From Flavobacterium chilense (GTDB lineage Bacteria; Bacteroidota; Bacteroidia; Flavobacteriales; Flavobacteriaceae): DNA of 64,000 nucleotides. Each line of letters begins with the position of its first letter. The stretch's first letter is position 1. Positions 25,456 through 34,318 of this stretch are shown here, one piece after another. The stretch is taken from contig NZ_LSYT01000006.1 of NCBI RefSeq assembly GCF_001602525.1, positions 372,001-436,000 on the forward strand. Direction: 5' to 3'. The notes under the pieces were generated by a model. The model searched no databases. It had not been told where the DNA came from and saw nothing but the letters and a program-made list of their open reading frames with translations. Both the position numbers and the translations under genes were made by a program.

Positions 25456-25887
25456 TTTTTTTATTTTTTGCACATGAAATGAATTACACTAGTTTTTATT
25501 TTTAATAAACGGTATAAGATATTTCGTTTTATTTCTCTGTATTTCTTTTGTGTTTTGAAATGGTTAAAAAAGAAACGGGGCAAAGGTATATTTGTTAACC
25601 AGGAAGGTTTGTCGGGAAACGACATAATTGTTTTGAATTAGGACATATTTAAATAATTGTACCTAAAATTAAAATTAAGTAGTTTTTTTAATGACTGATT
25701 TTCTTTTGAGTAAGAAATAATATGATATAAAAACCTGAATATTATTTTAGATTCTATTTTTAGAACCTGAGAGCGTTTTTATGAGATATAAAAAAATATA
25801 GCTTTTCCAGATTTAAATGGGAAAGAGCAAAAAAAAACTCGTTTCAAATGATATGAAACGAGTTTTTTATGACAAAAAGATAAATGA
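25456..25887. other. Intergenic region between rplS and the exported protein gene
   Basis: Only the rplS terminator (25832-25868) and presumably the exported protein promoter are here. I see no gene. Confidence 0.4.
25832..25868. terminator. Terminator of rplS
   Basis: AAAAAACTCGTTTCA (25832-25846) pairs perfectly with TGAAACGAGTTTTTT (25854-25868) around 7 bases. It lies 20 bp after the rplS stop. Confidence 0.85.
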
Positions 25888-26238
25888 TTATCTTCTTTTA
25901 TCTTTAATCTTAGCTTTTTTACCAGTAAGTTCTCTGAAGTAGAAAATTCTAGCTCTACGAACTGCACCTTTTTTGTTCACTTCGATTTTTTGTAAAGCTG
26001 GTAAGTTTACCGGGAAGATACGCTCAACTCCAATAGCTCCAGACATTTTACGAATCGTGAAAGTTTCTGTGTTACCAGAACCTCTTCTTTGAATAACAAC
26101 TCCTTTAAAGAACTGAGTTCTTGTTTTTTCACCCTCTTTAATTTCGTAGAAAACTGTGATAGTATCTCCAGCTCCAAATTCAGGGAAATCTTTTTTAGCA
26201 ACGAATTCGTTTTGAACGAACTTTAATAAATCTGCCAT
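25888..26238 (-). CDS. rplS: 50S ribosomal protein L19
   Basis: This 116-residue protein is L19 along its full length. It begins MADLLKFVQNEFVAKKDFPEFGAGDTI, has the conserved FKGVVIQRRGSG and GVERIFPVNLPALQKIEV segments, and has a basic RRARIFYFREL end. It sits at the 30S-50S interface. In many bacteria it directly follows trmD. Here trmD is on the same strand but more than 3 kb upstream, so rplS has its own promoter (-7 box at 26310-26317) and terminator. Confidence 0.97.
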   Translation of the reverse strand: MADLLKFVQNEFVAKKDFPEFGAGDTITVFYEIKEGEKTRTQFFKGVVIQRRGSGNTETFTIRKMSGAIGVERIFPVNLPALQKIEVNKKGAVRRARIFYFRELTGKKAKIKDKRR

Positions 26239-26309
26239 GATAATTTTATATTATTGTTTATTTAGAGCAACATTCACGGATTTCGCCAGAGGTTGGTCTA
26301 ATTCGGGTG

Positions 26310-26317
26310 CAAATGTA
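26310..26317 (-). promoter_or_regulatory. -7 box for rplS
   Basis: The minus strand reads TACATTTG, matching TAnnTTTG. It predicts a leader of about 65 nt, long enough for a ribosomal-protein leader structure, although no strong hairpin is obvious. Confidence 0.5.
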
Positions 26318-26488
26318 GAAAATAATTATGAATTATAAATTGTAAATTATAAAATATTTTAAGTTGTTGATAAATTGGTTGTTAAGCTGTTTTTTTTGTT
26401 TCAAGTTGCGGGTTTCAGGTTTTGTATTTAGCTGATAAAGATAAAATAGTATTATATTAGTTTTATTGTAGATACAAAAGAGAAGTTA

Positions 26489-27226
26489 ATGGAGCGAAAT
26501 TATTTAAAAGAATATATTGAATTTTCGAATGAATTTAGAAAATCAAATCATTCAAAAGATAGTACAGAAAAGATTTATAATCTGCTTTATGAATTAGAAA
26601 ATGCCACTAGAGAAAAAGAAGATAATTTGGTGCTTTCAAACGTATATACCCTCTTAGGTTTTTACAGATCTGCTTATGAAGTTTTTAAAGAAATTGCTGA
26701 TTTGAATAATAAAAAAGAGGTTTCTAAATTATATGTAATGGAGCAAAAGGCAAAATCGCATGAAAACAATTTTATTATTAAGGATATTAGAAAATACAGG
26801 GCAAAGAAAGAACAATTAAAACTGACTTTAAATGATTTCACTATCTCAGAAGAAGATCAGAACAAATTTGAAATTCCTCAAACCGACATCATAATATTCA
26901 ATAAAGTTGTAAAAGACAGAATCTCTATTTATCTTTCAAATGCTGATATTGAAAAATATTCAGATACTGTTATCTCGCACATTAACTGGCTTTCAGATTG
27001 CAAAAATGAATTAATCGGGTTTTACAATCAAAACAATGAATTTACAGACGAAAAAGCCAATAACGACTGGTATGATACTTTAGAGGTTTACAGCATTAAA
27101 ATAACAATCACCAATTCAGGGAACATTGATACTTTAGTTTCTGCAGGAGATGATTTTTTTCAGGATCATATTTTAGATGTTGAAATGACAAACAGAACGA
27201 TTACTTCGATGAATTATGACGGGTAA
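26489..27226 (+). CDS. Hypothetical protein with DUF2004/DUF6985-like C-terminus
   Basis: This 245-residue soluble protein has no signal peptide. The first 100 residues are helical and TPR-like (LLYELENATREKEDNLVLSNVYTLLGFYRSAYEVFKEIA). The last 110 residues contain a WYDTLEVYSIKITIT segment like those in DUF2004/DUF6985 domains, which often occur in immunity-type or accessory proteins. It is the only rightward gene in the block inserted between rplS and trmD, and it ends against the agmatine-deiminase-like gene with a shared terminator. The function is unknown. Confidence 0.7.
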   Translation: MERNYLKEYIEFSNEFRKSNHSKDSTEKIYNLLYELENATREKEDNLVLSNVYTLLGFYRSAYEVFKEIADLNNKKEVSKLYVMEQKAKSHENNFIIKDIRKYRAKKEQLKLTLNDFTISEEDQNKFEIPQTDIIIFNKVVKDRISIYLSNADIEKYSDTVISHINWLSDCKNELIGFYNQNNEFTDEKANNDWYDTLEVYSIKITITNSGNIDTLVSAGDDFFQDHILDVEMTNRTITSMNYDG

Positions 27227-27227
27227 G

Positions 27228-27307
27228 GTTTTAGTCTCAATTTACAGTGTTTACTTTTTATTGAATAGATTTATAACTGTAAACTGAGACTATAAATACC
27301 AAAACCT
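27228..27307. terminator. Bidirectional terminator between convergent genes
   Basis: AGTCTCAATTTACAGT (27233-27248) pairs with 27276-27291 with one mismatch, and outer AGGTTTT/AAAACCT bases extend the stem. It serves both the rightward 26489 gene and the leftward 27311 gene. Confidence 0.65.
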
Positions 27308-27310
27308 ATT

Positions 27311-28432
27311 TTACTTAGGTTGTTGTTGGGTGACACAATGAATCATTCCTCCATTTGCATATAAATTGCGAACATCAATACCAATTACTTTTCTGGAAGG
27401 GTATAAACGCTGAATCAGTTGATTGGCTACATTATCATTAGGATCATTATAATTAGGAACCAAAACAACGGTATTTCCAATATAATAATTCACATAAGAA
27501 CCTTTGTAACCCAGTTTTTTGCCATAAGTTGTTACAACATTATTTTTAGATAAAGGCAGTTTTAGAAAAGTATAAGCTTTAGCATTTTTGTCTTTTGCAT
27601 GATACAATGTTGTAATGTCATTTTGCGGAACTTCCCAATACAATAAGTCATCTTCATTCATAGTCACAATTGTAGTTGGATTACCAAAACGGGCAAAACC
27701 ATCGATATGCATATCTGTAATTTCTCGTCCTGCTTTACCATCAAGCCAGATAAAATGAGTTGTTCCTAAATACTTTTTAAAAATTGTCTCGGCTTGCGAT
27801 TGCGTTATCGAAGGATTACGATTCGAATTTAGAATTGCACTTTTGGTTGCCATCAAAGTACCGTTTCCGTCTATTTCTACAGCGCCTCCCTCATTAATCA
27901 TGACTGAATTTAAATCTATTTTATTTATTTTTTGATCTGCAGCAATTTGCGAAGGGATGGTATTACAGTTTATAAAATCGGCTTTTTTGCCCCAGCCATT
28001 AAAACCCCAATCCTGAATTACCAGTTGATTGTTTTTGTCTTTTGTATAAATAGGACCATTATCTCTTACCCAGACATCATCAGTTTTAAATATTTTAAAA
28101 TCTATAGCAGACAGAGAAACTCCTGCAGTTTTTAATAAAGCTGTAATTCTGCTTTTTTCAGTATTATCATAAGCAATGATGTGCACTTTTTCACTTTCGA
28201 TTAATGATTTGGTCATGGCAATCCAGGTCGCATCTAAATCATTTCTATAGTCAATACCGTATTGGTATTGATGAGGCCATTGCAGCCACGTTCCTTCATG
28301 TGGAGCAGACTCTTCGGGCATGGTATACATAATTTCAGCATTTTTTGATTCATCGGGTTTTGCTGTTGCTTCGTCTTGCTGACAAGAAGAAAATAAAGGA
28401 AATAGAAATAGGGGTAGAAATAACTTTTTCAT
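27311..28432 (-). CDS. Agmatine deiminase / peptidyl-arginine deiminase family lipoprotein
   Basis: This 373-residue protein has a lipoprotein signal (LFSSCQQDE) and a full PAD_porph / agmatine deiminase domain. It shows MPEESAPHEGTWLQWPH, VWVRDNGPIY with the catalytic Asp, HIDGFARF with the catalytic His and Asp, and the C-terminal NGGMIHCVTQQ with the nucleophilic Cys. All catalytic residues are present. Cytoplasmic agmatine deiminase makes N-carbamoylputrescine, but the lipobox places this one outside the cytoplasm, where it could deiminate agmatine or peptide arginine. A -7 box lies at 28482-28489. Confidence 0.9.
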   Translation of the reverse strand: MKKLFLPLFLFPLFSSCQQDEATAKPDESKNAEIMYTMPEESAPHEGTWLQWPHQYQYGIDYRNDLDATWIAMTKSLIESEKVHIIAYDNTEKSRITALLKTAGVSLSAIDFKIFKTDDVWVRDNGPIYTKDKNNQLVIQDWGFNGWGKKADFINCNTIPSQIAADQKINKIDLNSVMINEGGAVEIDGNGTLMATKSAILNSNRNPSITQSQAETIFKKYLGTTHFIWLDGKAGREITDMHIDGFARFGNPTTIVTMNEDDLLYWEVPQNDITTLYHAKDKNAKAYTFLKLPLSKNNVVTTYGKKLGYKGSYVNYYIGNTVVLVPNYNDPNDNVANQLIQRLYPSRKVIGIDVRNLYANGGMIHCVTQQQPK

Positions 28433-28481
28433 CTTAGTTGTATATTAAGTTTAGCGTCATTTTACCGGTAGTCTGACAAGG

Positions 28482-28489
28482 CAAAGGTA
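28482..28489 (-). promoter_or_regulatory. -7 box for the agmatine-deiminase-like gene
   Basis: The minus strand reads TACCTTTG, matching TAnnTTTG, about 50 bp upstream of the ATG. Confidence 0.45.
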
Positions 28490-28529
28490 TTTCTAAACTG
28501 TAATTGCAAAGTTGTCCAAAAAGGACAAT

Positions 28530-29357
28530 TTATATAAGAGGAATAAAAATTGCCGTTAGATAATTAGACTGATCACGACAGTTTTCATTATTTTTAATGT
28601 ATTGTTCAATAACTGGCAAATGAGAGAACTCAATATCATGACTCAGAAACCATCCTCCAAAAATTTGCTGATAAGTATTTTCTAAAGTTTCATAACTTCC
28701 CTGATGAAAGAAACGGGCATACTTGCCGCCAAAAATCTTTTTCAGGGGAAGATTCTTAATGATGCCTTTAGTATATATACAAGCTTCATAAGTACATTTG
28801 GATTTTTCGGTAATCAAAATATCATCTGTTATAATACCAAAAAAATCAGTAATAGGTTCAGAAGATTCATTTTGTAATATGGTATCCCAAAGTTCTTCTA
28901 TTTCCGGATTGATATAAGAGGTTTTGCAACTTGCATAATAAACTGCTATTTCCGGAATAAAAGCAATTTCAGGTTTTAAAACGCACGAAATAGTTTGTTG
29001 GGGAATATCATTCAATAAAAGTTCTTTTTGATTTCGGGCAACCGAAGGAGAACAATTAAAATGCTTTTTGAAGGTTTTCGAAAAAGACTGTACATCGGCA
29101 AAGCCTACTTCCAGAGCAATATCTGAAATTTGTTTGTTTGAATATAGTAGTTTTTTATAGCCGTTTTCTATTTTCAGACGCGTTTGATAAGCGCCAATAG
29201 TTTCGTTAAATAAAGAATAAAAAACACGTTGTAGATTTCTATACGAATAACTGGAAATATCTTCAAGAGAACCAATTGAAATAACCTGATTATAATGTTT
29301 CTCAATATGGTTCCGTGTATTGTAGATACGTTTTAAGTTAAAGTCATTCATTGCCAT
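28530..29357 (-). CDS. AraC-family regulator with GyrI-like effector domain
   Basis: This 275-residue protein has an N-terminal AraC DNA-binding domain (two HTHs within residues 15-105, ending FNCSPSVARNQ). A C-terminal GyrI-like effector-binding domain (about residues 125-275) contains KIFGGKYARFFHQGSYETLENTYQQIFGGWF. This is the Rob/SoxS-like domain order with drug- or small-molecule-binding capacity. It lies between trmD and the deiminase gene, both on the same strand. It may regulate the deiminase gene or act elsewhere. Confidence 0.88.
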   Translation of the reverse strand: MAMNDFNLKRIYNTRNHIEKHYNQVISIGSLEDISSYSYRNLQRVFYSLFNETIGAYQTRLKIENGYKKLLYSNKQISDIALEVGFADVQSFSKTFKKHFNCSPSVARNQKELLLNDIPQQTISCVLKPEIAFIPEIAVYYASCKTSYINPEIEELWDTILQNESSEPITDFFGIITDDILITEKSKCTYEACIYTKGIIKNLPLKKIFGGKYARFFHQGSYETLENTYQQIFGGWFLSHDIEFSHLPVIEQYIKNNENCRDQSNYLTAIFIPLI

Positions 29358-29458
29358 AGTTTTCAGAAAGCGGTAATGAGAAAATAATACCTTAAGAATT
29401 AATACTTACAACTACAGATCATGTAAAATGATTACTGATAAATGACTGTCAAACGTTT

Positions 29459-30139
29459 TTATTTTTCTTCCAGCAAATCAGGTCTTCGGTTTTTAGTATG
29501 TTCATACGCCATATCTTCACGCCATTTGTCAATTTTGGCAAAATGACCACTGGTTAAAACCTCCGGAACTTTCCATCCTTTATAATCGGCTGGTCTGGTA
29601 TAGATAGGTCCGGAAAGTAAATTATCCTGAAAACTATCGGTCAAAGCTGATGTTTCGTCACTTAAAACCCCTGGAATTAATCGAATTAAAGCATCAGATA
29701 AAACCAAAGCACCTAATTCTCCTCCGGATAAAACATAATCACCAATCGAAATTTCTTTAGTAATAAAGTGATCTCGAACACGCTGATCTACACCCTTATA
29801 ATGTCCGCATAAAATGATAATGTTTTCATACATCGACATCGTATTGGCCATTTTTTGATTTAGCGTTTCACCATCTGGCGACATATAAATAATTTCATCA
29901 TATTCACGTTCGCTTTTCAAATGCGTAATGCAGGCATCAATGGGCTGTACAGTCATCACCATGCCGGCACCTCCGCCAAACGGATAGTCGTCGACACTTT
30001 TTTGTTTGTTGGTAGTATAATCACGCAAATTATGAAAATGTACTTCGACCAAACCTTTGTCTATGGCACGTTTCATAATCGAAGCCTCAAACGGACTCCT
30101 TAATAATTCAGGCAAAATCGTTATAATGTCAATTCGCAT
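29459..30139 (-). CDS. trmD: tRNA (guanine37-N1)-methyltransferase TrmD
   Basis: This 226-residue SPOUT enzyme has the TrmD trefoil-knot signatures IIILCGHYKGVDQRV and YVLSGGELGALVLSDALIRLIPGVL, and the C-terminal PDYKGWKVPEVLTSGHFAKI. It methylates G37 of tRNAs and prevents +1 frameshifting. The -7 box is about 27 bp upstream of the ATG. It is on the same strand as rplS but separated from it by three genes. Confidence 0.96.
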   Translation of the reverse strand: MRIDIITILPELLRSPFEASIMKRAIDKGLVEVHFHNLRDYTTNKQKSVDDYPFGGGAGMVMTVQPIDACITHLKSEREYDEIIYMSPDGETLNQKMANTMSMYENIIILCGHYKGVDQRVRDHFITKEISIGDYVLSGGELGALVLSDALIRLIPGVLSDETSALTDSFQDNLLSGPIYTRPADYKGWKVPEVLTSGHFAKIDKWREDMAYEHTKNRRPDLLEEK

Positions 30140-30165
30140 TTCTTTTCTTCAATAGTTCTAAGTGG

Positions 30166-30173
30166 CAAAGATA
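30166..30173 (-). promoter_or_regulatory. -7 box for trmD
   Basis: The minus strand reads TATCTTTG, matching TAnnTTTG. Confidence 0.5.
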
Positions 30174-30438
30174 CAAAGTTAATTTTTGAGAAGTTTACAG
30201 ATTTAAAAAATGAAAACTTCAAATCGCAATGAAGATTTCTTTAATCGTTTAATATCATTTAGTTATGCTGAATTTGAATGAATTTTAAATTTACAATTTC
30301 TTAAAGAATTGAATACGTGGATATAAGATAAATGATAATTTATTTATTTAAATTTATAAGATTAATTTTATAATAATTATTTTTTTTATTCGGGATAATA
30401 ATTTAAAATTGTAAGAATAATCTATAATTGAAATCATT

Positions 30439-30774
30439 ATGAAAAAGAGAATACTTTTAGTAGTTGCCATTGTGGCTTTACAGGCGTGTTCAGGGACAAG
30501 GAATGTAAACGACAAATGGATTGGCGAATCAAAAAAAAATCTGATTAAGAGTTGGGGATCTCCGGTGCGTATCATAAAAAATAATGACGAAGAGGAAATT
30601 CTTGTTTACGCTGAACAAGTATATAAGAATACGGATAATAATAATAAAGATGCCGGAATGGCGGGATCAAGTTATTGGAATTATACCTACGTATACACAA
30701 ATAAAGAGGGGAAAATTTATTCCTGTAAAACAGACAGACAACAGCGTACTCCGCAGGAAATTGTTGTAAAATAG
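30439..30774 (+). CDS. Small lipoprotein of unknown function
   Basis: This 111-residue protein has a lipoprotein signal (VVAIVALQAC, Cys at residue 17). The mature domain begins DKWIGESKKNLIKSWGSPVRI, resembling the start of SmpA/OmlA-like (BamE-type) domains, where a WxG-S-L-xxxWGxP pattern is usual. It then has a Tyr-rich YWNYTYVYTNKEGKIYSC strand pair. It could be an outer-membrane-associated structural lipoprotein. It is divergent from trmD and followed by another small lipoprotein gene. Confidence 0.7.
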   Translation: MKKRILLVVAIVALQACSGTRNVNDKWIGESKKNLIKSWGSPVRIIKNNDEEEILVYAEQVYKNTDNNNKDAGMAGSSYWNYTYVYTNKEGKIYSCKTDRQQRTPQEIVVK

Positions 30775-30888
30775 ATCGTTATCTTATTTTTTTATCTGGA
30801 GACTTATAAATTATTTATGGTAGTCTCTTGTCATTTTATTATATTTAGGTCATTTAAATCGATTTTAAATAACCTAAAAAGACTATGT

Positions 30889-31344
30889 ATGAAAAAAAAT
30901 ATAGTAATTCTGATATTAGCTTTTTTAATCATTTCCTGTAACAATCAAAACCAATCAACATCTATGAATGCAACAAACAATGAAAAAGTAGTACAACAGT
31001 ATTTTGAGCATTTTAATAAACACGATTGGAAAAAGATGTCGGAAATGTATACTGAAACAGCTGATTTTAAAGACCCATCTTTAGGAGCAGGTATTGTAAT
31101 TCAAACGCGCAGGCAGATTGAAGAGAAGTATGCAGAACTCAATAAAACTTTTCCGGATTTGCATGATAAAGTTGTTCAAATCTATCCTTCTGGAGAAAAA
31201 CATATTGTTGTAGAGTTTATATCAACCGGAACAGCTCCGGACAACTCAAAATTTGAATTGCCTATTTGTACCATTTTTACGATCGAGAATGGATTAATTA
31301 CTAAAGATTTTACCTATTTCGATAATTTTGAGGAAGAAAAATAA
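30889..31344 (+). CDS. SnoaL / NTF2-like lipoprotein
   Basis: From ATG 30889 this encodes about 151 residues with a lipoprotein signal (AFLIISCNN). An NTF2-like SnoaL domain follows, with VVQQYFEHFNKHDWKKMSEMYTETADFKDP, a central RRQIEEKYAEL helix, and a C-terminal FTIENGLITKDFTYFDNFE strand. This fold covers small enzymes and ligand-binding proteins; no catalytic set is evident. The upstream frame (start 30817) lacks a signal peptide and is rejected. Confidence 0.8.
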   Translation: MKKNIVILILAFLIISCNNQNQSTSMNATNNEKVVQQYFEHFNKHDWKKMSEMYTETADFKDPSLGAGIVIQTRRQIEEKYAELNKTFPDLHDKVVQIYPSGEKHIVVEFISTGTAPDNSKFELPICTIFTIENGLITKDFTYFDNFEEEK

Positions 31345-31457
31345 AGGGTAAAACAACAAGAGAAAAAACGGTGATAAAAGAAATCACAAAAAAGTAAGTC
31401 AGGCAATTATAAAATTTTAAACCGAAGTTTTTTTTGAATATATTTATCAAAAAGTAT

Positions 31458-32363
31458 ATGAGAAAAATAACCGTCTTACTATTAGTATTATTTTGTTCCT
31501 GTAACAAAGAAAAAGCAAAAGAAACTACAAAAGAATCGTCAAAAGAGATTCCTATAGAAACGCCGTATTTTAAAGAAATTAAAAATAATGACGTTAAATT
31601 AGACGAACCGGTTTATGGAGAGTGGTTATTTTCTCATAAAGAAAAAGGACAAACTTTTGAACAATACTTTCTCTCTAAACATATTGTTCCAACCAAAGAG
31701 GCAAATATCATTTACTTACGACCAATTGGTACCTTTACTTCTTTGCAAAAGCAACAGATCAAATTAATGAATGAATATTTGGAAATTTTCTTTCAGTTAG
31801 AAACAAAAACTTTAGAACCTATTTCTAATAATATAGTCCCAAATTCTGCCAGAAGGATGGTTGATGATCACGAACAGTTATTGGCTGGTTATCTTTTAGA
31901 TGATGTTTTAAAAAAGGAAGAACCATTAAACAGAATTGCTTTAATGGGAATTTCAGAACTGGATTTATATCCTAAACCAGAATGGAATTTTGTTTTTGGC
32001 TTAGCTTCTTATCGTGATAAAGTGGGTGTGAGTTCTATTTACAGATTACAGGATGGTAAATTAACTTCAGAAAACTTTAATTTGTGCCTATCGAGATTAC
32101 TCAAAACAAGTTCGCACGAAATAGGGCATATGTTTGGTTTGTATCATTGTATTACAGCAGATTGTGTAATGAATGGAACCAATAGTTTGTCTGAAACTGA
32201 TTCAAGTTCTATACGATTGTGTTCTGTTTGTCAAAGAAAATTGAATTCTTGTATTCAATACGACAACCAAAAGAGATTGACTGATTTAGAAAAATACTTT
32301 AAAAGAAATAACTTAACTGACGGACTTGACCTGATGAAAAAGGACATCGCCGTTATTCAATAA
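31458..32363 (+). CDS. Archaemetzincin-like zinc metalloprotease, lipoprotein
   Basis: From ATG 31458 the protein of about 301 residues has a lipoprotein signal (LLLVLFCSCNK). Its catalytic segment carries the metzincin HExxHxxGxxH zinc site (SHEIGHMFGLYHC) and the archaemetzincin cysteine pattern (ADCVM, then LCSVCQ). Archaemetzincins are zinc proteases found in archaea, some bacteria and humans, mostly of unknown substrate. A lipidated version would act in the periplasm or at the outer membrane. It directly precedes the NADPH-dependent reductase gene with a 2-bp gap. Confidence 0.88.
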   Translation: MRKITVLLLVLFCSCNKEKAKETTKESSKEIPIETPYFKEIKNNDVKLDEPVYGEWLFSHKEKGQTFEQYFLSKHIVPTKEANIIYLRPIGTFTSLQKQQIKLMNEYLEIFFQLETKTLEPISNNIVPNSARRMVDDHEQLLAGYLLDDVLKKEEPLNRIALMGISELDLYPKPEWNFVFGLASYRDKVGVSSIYRLQDGKLTSENFNLCLSRLLKTSSHEIGHMFGLYHCITADCVMNGTNSLSETDSSSIRLCSVCQRKLNSCIQYDNQKRLTDLEKYFKRNNLTDGLDLMKKDIAVIQ

Positions 32364-32365
32364 AA

Positions 32366-32908
32366 ATGCAGGCACAAATAATAAAAATCTTAGCCATAAC
32401 AGGAAGTACAAGAAAAAACTCCAGTAATTTTAAACTCCTAAAGTTTATTTCAGAACATATAAAAAGCGAATTTGAGGTTGAAATTTTTGAAGATTTGGAT
32501 CAAATTCCACATTTTAACCCGGATTTAGATAATGAAAATCCACCGGAAAAGGTATTAGATTTCAGAAATAAAATTATAGAGGCAGATGGGGTTCTGATTT
32601 GTACACCTGAATATGTTTTTAGTTTACCCGGAAGTTTAAAAAATGCTTTAGAATGGTGTGTTTCGACAACTATTTTTTCAAATAAAAAAACGGGTTTGAT
32701 AACTGCTTCGGCTTCCGGAGAAATGGCACAAGATCAGCTTTCATTAATAATGAAAACGCTCGAGGCCAGTTTTGATGAAAGTACACAACTTTTAATACAG
32801 GGAGTTCGCGGAAAAATCAATGAAGAGGGTAAAATGATAAACAAAGAAACTGCCATTGCACTTCAAAACTTTATACACCATTTTGAAAATCAATTCTTAG
32901 TCTCTTAA
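32366..32908 (+). CDS. NADPH-dependent FMN reductase family protein
   Basis: This 180-residue flavodoxin-like protein has the FMN-phosphate-binding GSTRKNSSNFKLL loop after the first strand and the TPEYVFSLPGSLKNALEWC segment of the NADPH-dependent FMN reductase / chromate reductase family. It would reduce FMN, quinones or azo compounds. It starts 2 bp after the archaemetzincin stop, and the sugar isomerase gene follows 22 bp later, so the three are probably co-transcribed. Confidence 0.9.
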   Translation: MQAQIIKILAITGSTRKNSSNFKLLKFISEHIKSEFEVEIFEDLDQIPHFNPDLDNENPPEKVLDFRNKIIEADGVLICTPEYVFSLPGSLKNALEWCVSTTIFSNKKTGLITASASGEMAQDQLSLIMKTLEASFDESTQLLIQGVRGKINEEGKMINKETAIALQNFIHHFENQFLVS

Positions 32909-32930
32909 AATTTACTTTTGAAAATAGAAA

Positions 32931-33803
32931 ATGATCACAAGAAGAAACTTTATCATAAACAGCACTCTGGCCACAACAGCAGTTTTGGCTTTGCCATCAT
33001 TAGCATTTACTATGGATAAAAAAGAAATAGGCTTACAATTATATACCTTAAGAGAAGAACTTTCAAAAGATGTAAAATCGACTTTAAAACAAGTTGCAGC
33101 AGCCGGATTTACTACTGTCGAAACATACGGTTTCTCGATAAAAGATCAATTTTGGGGATTGACTCCCATTGAATTTAAAAAAATACTCGATGCTAACAAA
33201 CTAAAAGCTATTAGCGGACATTATAATCTGGGAAGCTTTTTGTATGATGGAAATACAACAGAATTAATTGCAGCAATTGAAGCGGCAAAGATTCTAAAAA
33301 GTGAATTTTTGACCATTCCCTGGATAGACGAACCTTTTAGAAAAAGCATTCAGGATTATAAAAACATTGCTGTACGATTAAATGAAGCGGCAAAAATGTG
33401 TCAAAAAACAGGCTTAAAATTAGCCTATCACAATCATGATTTTGAATTTCAAAAACATGATGGAGTAACAGGTTATGAAATTCTGTTGAAGGAAACAGAT
33501 AAAGATTTGGTTTATTTTGAATTAGATCTTTATTGGGTTGTTCGCTCAGGAAATGATCCTCTCAAATTATTTACAGCAAATCAGGACCGTTTTAAATTAT
33601 GGCATGTAAAAGATATGGATAAAATAAATCCGGCTTTAAATACAGAAATTGGTTCAGGTTCTATTGATTTTAAAAACATTTTTGCCGCAGCAAAAAAAGC
33701 CGGTATGAAACATTTTTTTGTAGAGCAGGAAAATAATTATAAGCCCGATTTTTTTGAATCAGTCAAAACAAGTCATGACTTTATTTCTAAAAATCTCATC
33801 TGA
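32931..33803 (+). CDS. Exported sugar phosphate isomerase/epimerase (TIM barrel)
   Basis: This 290-residue protein has an N-terminal Tat-like leader (MITRRNFIINSTLATTAVLALPSLAF). The AP-endonuclease-2-type TIM barrel shows IGLQLYTLREEL, YHNHDFEF with metal-binding His, ELDLYWVVRSGNDP, LWHVKDMD and a C-terminal FFVEQENN. These are the metal-site residues of xylose-isomerase-like sugar isomerases. The two Arg residues suit export as a folded metalloprotein. The substrate is unknown. It follows the FMN reductase gene. Confidence 0.88.
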   Translation: MITRRNFIINSTLATTAVLALPSLAFTMDKKEIGLQLYTLREELSKDVKSTLKQVAAAGFTTVETYGFSIKDQFWGLTPIEFKKILDANKLKAISGHYNLGSFLYDGNTTELIAAIEAAKILKSEFLTIPWIDEPFRKSIQDYKNIAVRLNEAAKMCQKTGLKLAYHNHDFEFQKHDGVTGYEILLKETDKDLVYFELDLYWVVRSGNDPLKLFTANQDRFKLWHVKDMDKINPALNTEIGSGSIDFKNIFAAAKKAGMKHFFVEQENNYKPDFFESVKTSHDFISKNLI

Positions 33804-33854
33804 AAATAAAGCCATTTAAAAATAGTATTTTTGTCAAAATCAATTTTAAAAGTT

Positions 33855-34205
33855 ATGCAGAATATCGGAACAAGCAAAGAATTTATAAAAGGAGATGATA
33901 TAGAGTGGGAAGTAGTAGGAGAAGGTATCAAACGCAAAATTCTGGCTTTTGATGATCGGGTGATGTTAGTAAACGTTTATTTTGAAAAAGGCGGAATTGG
34001 TGTTTTACATGAACACTATCACACACAGGTAACTTATGTGGCAAGCGGTAAATTTGATGTTACTATTAACGGAGTAACTGAAACCTTAAAAGAAGGCGAT
34101 AGTTTTTATATTCCGCCACATGCAATTCATGGTGTTGTTTGCCTGGAAAGTGGTATGCTTACAGACGTTTTTGGCCCTGCAAGAGAAGATTTTCTTAAAA
34201 AATAA
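33855..34205 (+). CDS. Cupin-domain protein
   Basis: From ATG 33855 this encodes about 116 residues forming a single cupin. Motif 1 is GGIGVLHEHYHTQVTYVASGKFDV and motif 2 is GDSFYIPPHAIHGVVCLESG, so the metal-binding His residues are present. The TTG at 33831 adds eight unconserved residues. The protein resembles pectin-degradation-type (KdgF-like) cupins. Following a sugar isomerase gene by about 50 bp, it may belong to sugar metabolism. Confidence 0.87.
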   Translation: MQNIGTSKEFIKGDDIEWEVVGEGIKRKILAFDDRVMLVNVYFEKGGIGVLHEHYHTQVTYVASGKFDVTINGVTETLKEGDSFYIPPHAIHGVVCLESGMLTDVFGPAREDFLKK

Positions 34206-34306
34206 AAATTTCCAATAGCAATAATATCATTTTCAGAAATACCGGTCTAACCTAAAAAATTAAAAACTTTATAACTTTTTTAAAGTTTTGATTCAGATTA
34301 GATCGG

Positions 34307-34314
34307 TATTTTTG
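34307..34314 (+). promoter_or_regulatory. -7 box abutting the MFS start codon
   Basis: TATTTTTG matches TAnnTTTG and ends 4 bp before the ATG at 34319; a TTG lies 16 bp upstream. If used, transcription would begin at or next to the start codon. Confidence 0.4.
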
Positions 34315-34318
34315 CAAA

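Noticed and set aside
28511..28528. Hairpin TTGTCC/GGACAA after the AraC/GyrI gene as a terminator
   Set aside because: The stem is short (6 bp) and the following tract is not T-rich, so support is too weak for a feature.
30817..30888. N-terminal extension of the SnoaL-like lipoprotein
   Set aside because: The extension removes the lipoprotein signal from the N-terminus, and ATG 30889 gives a typical signal peptide.
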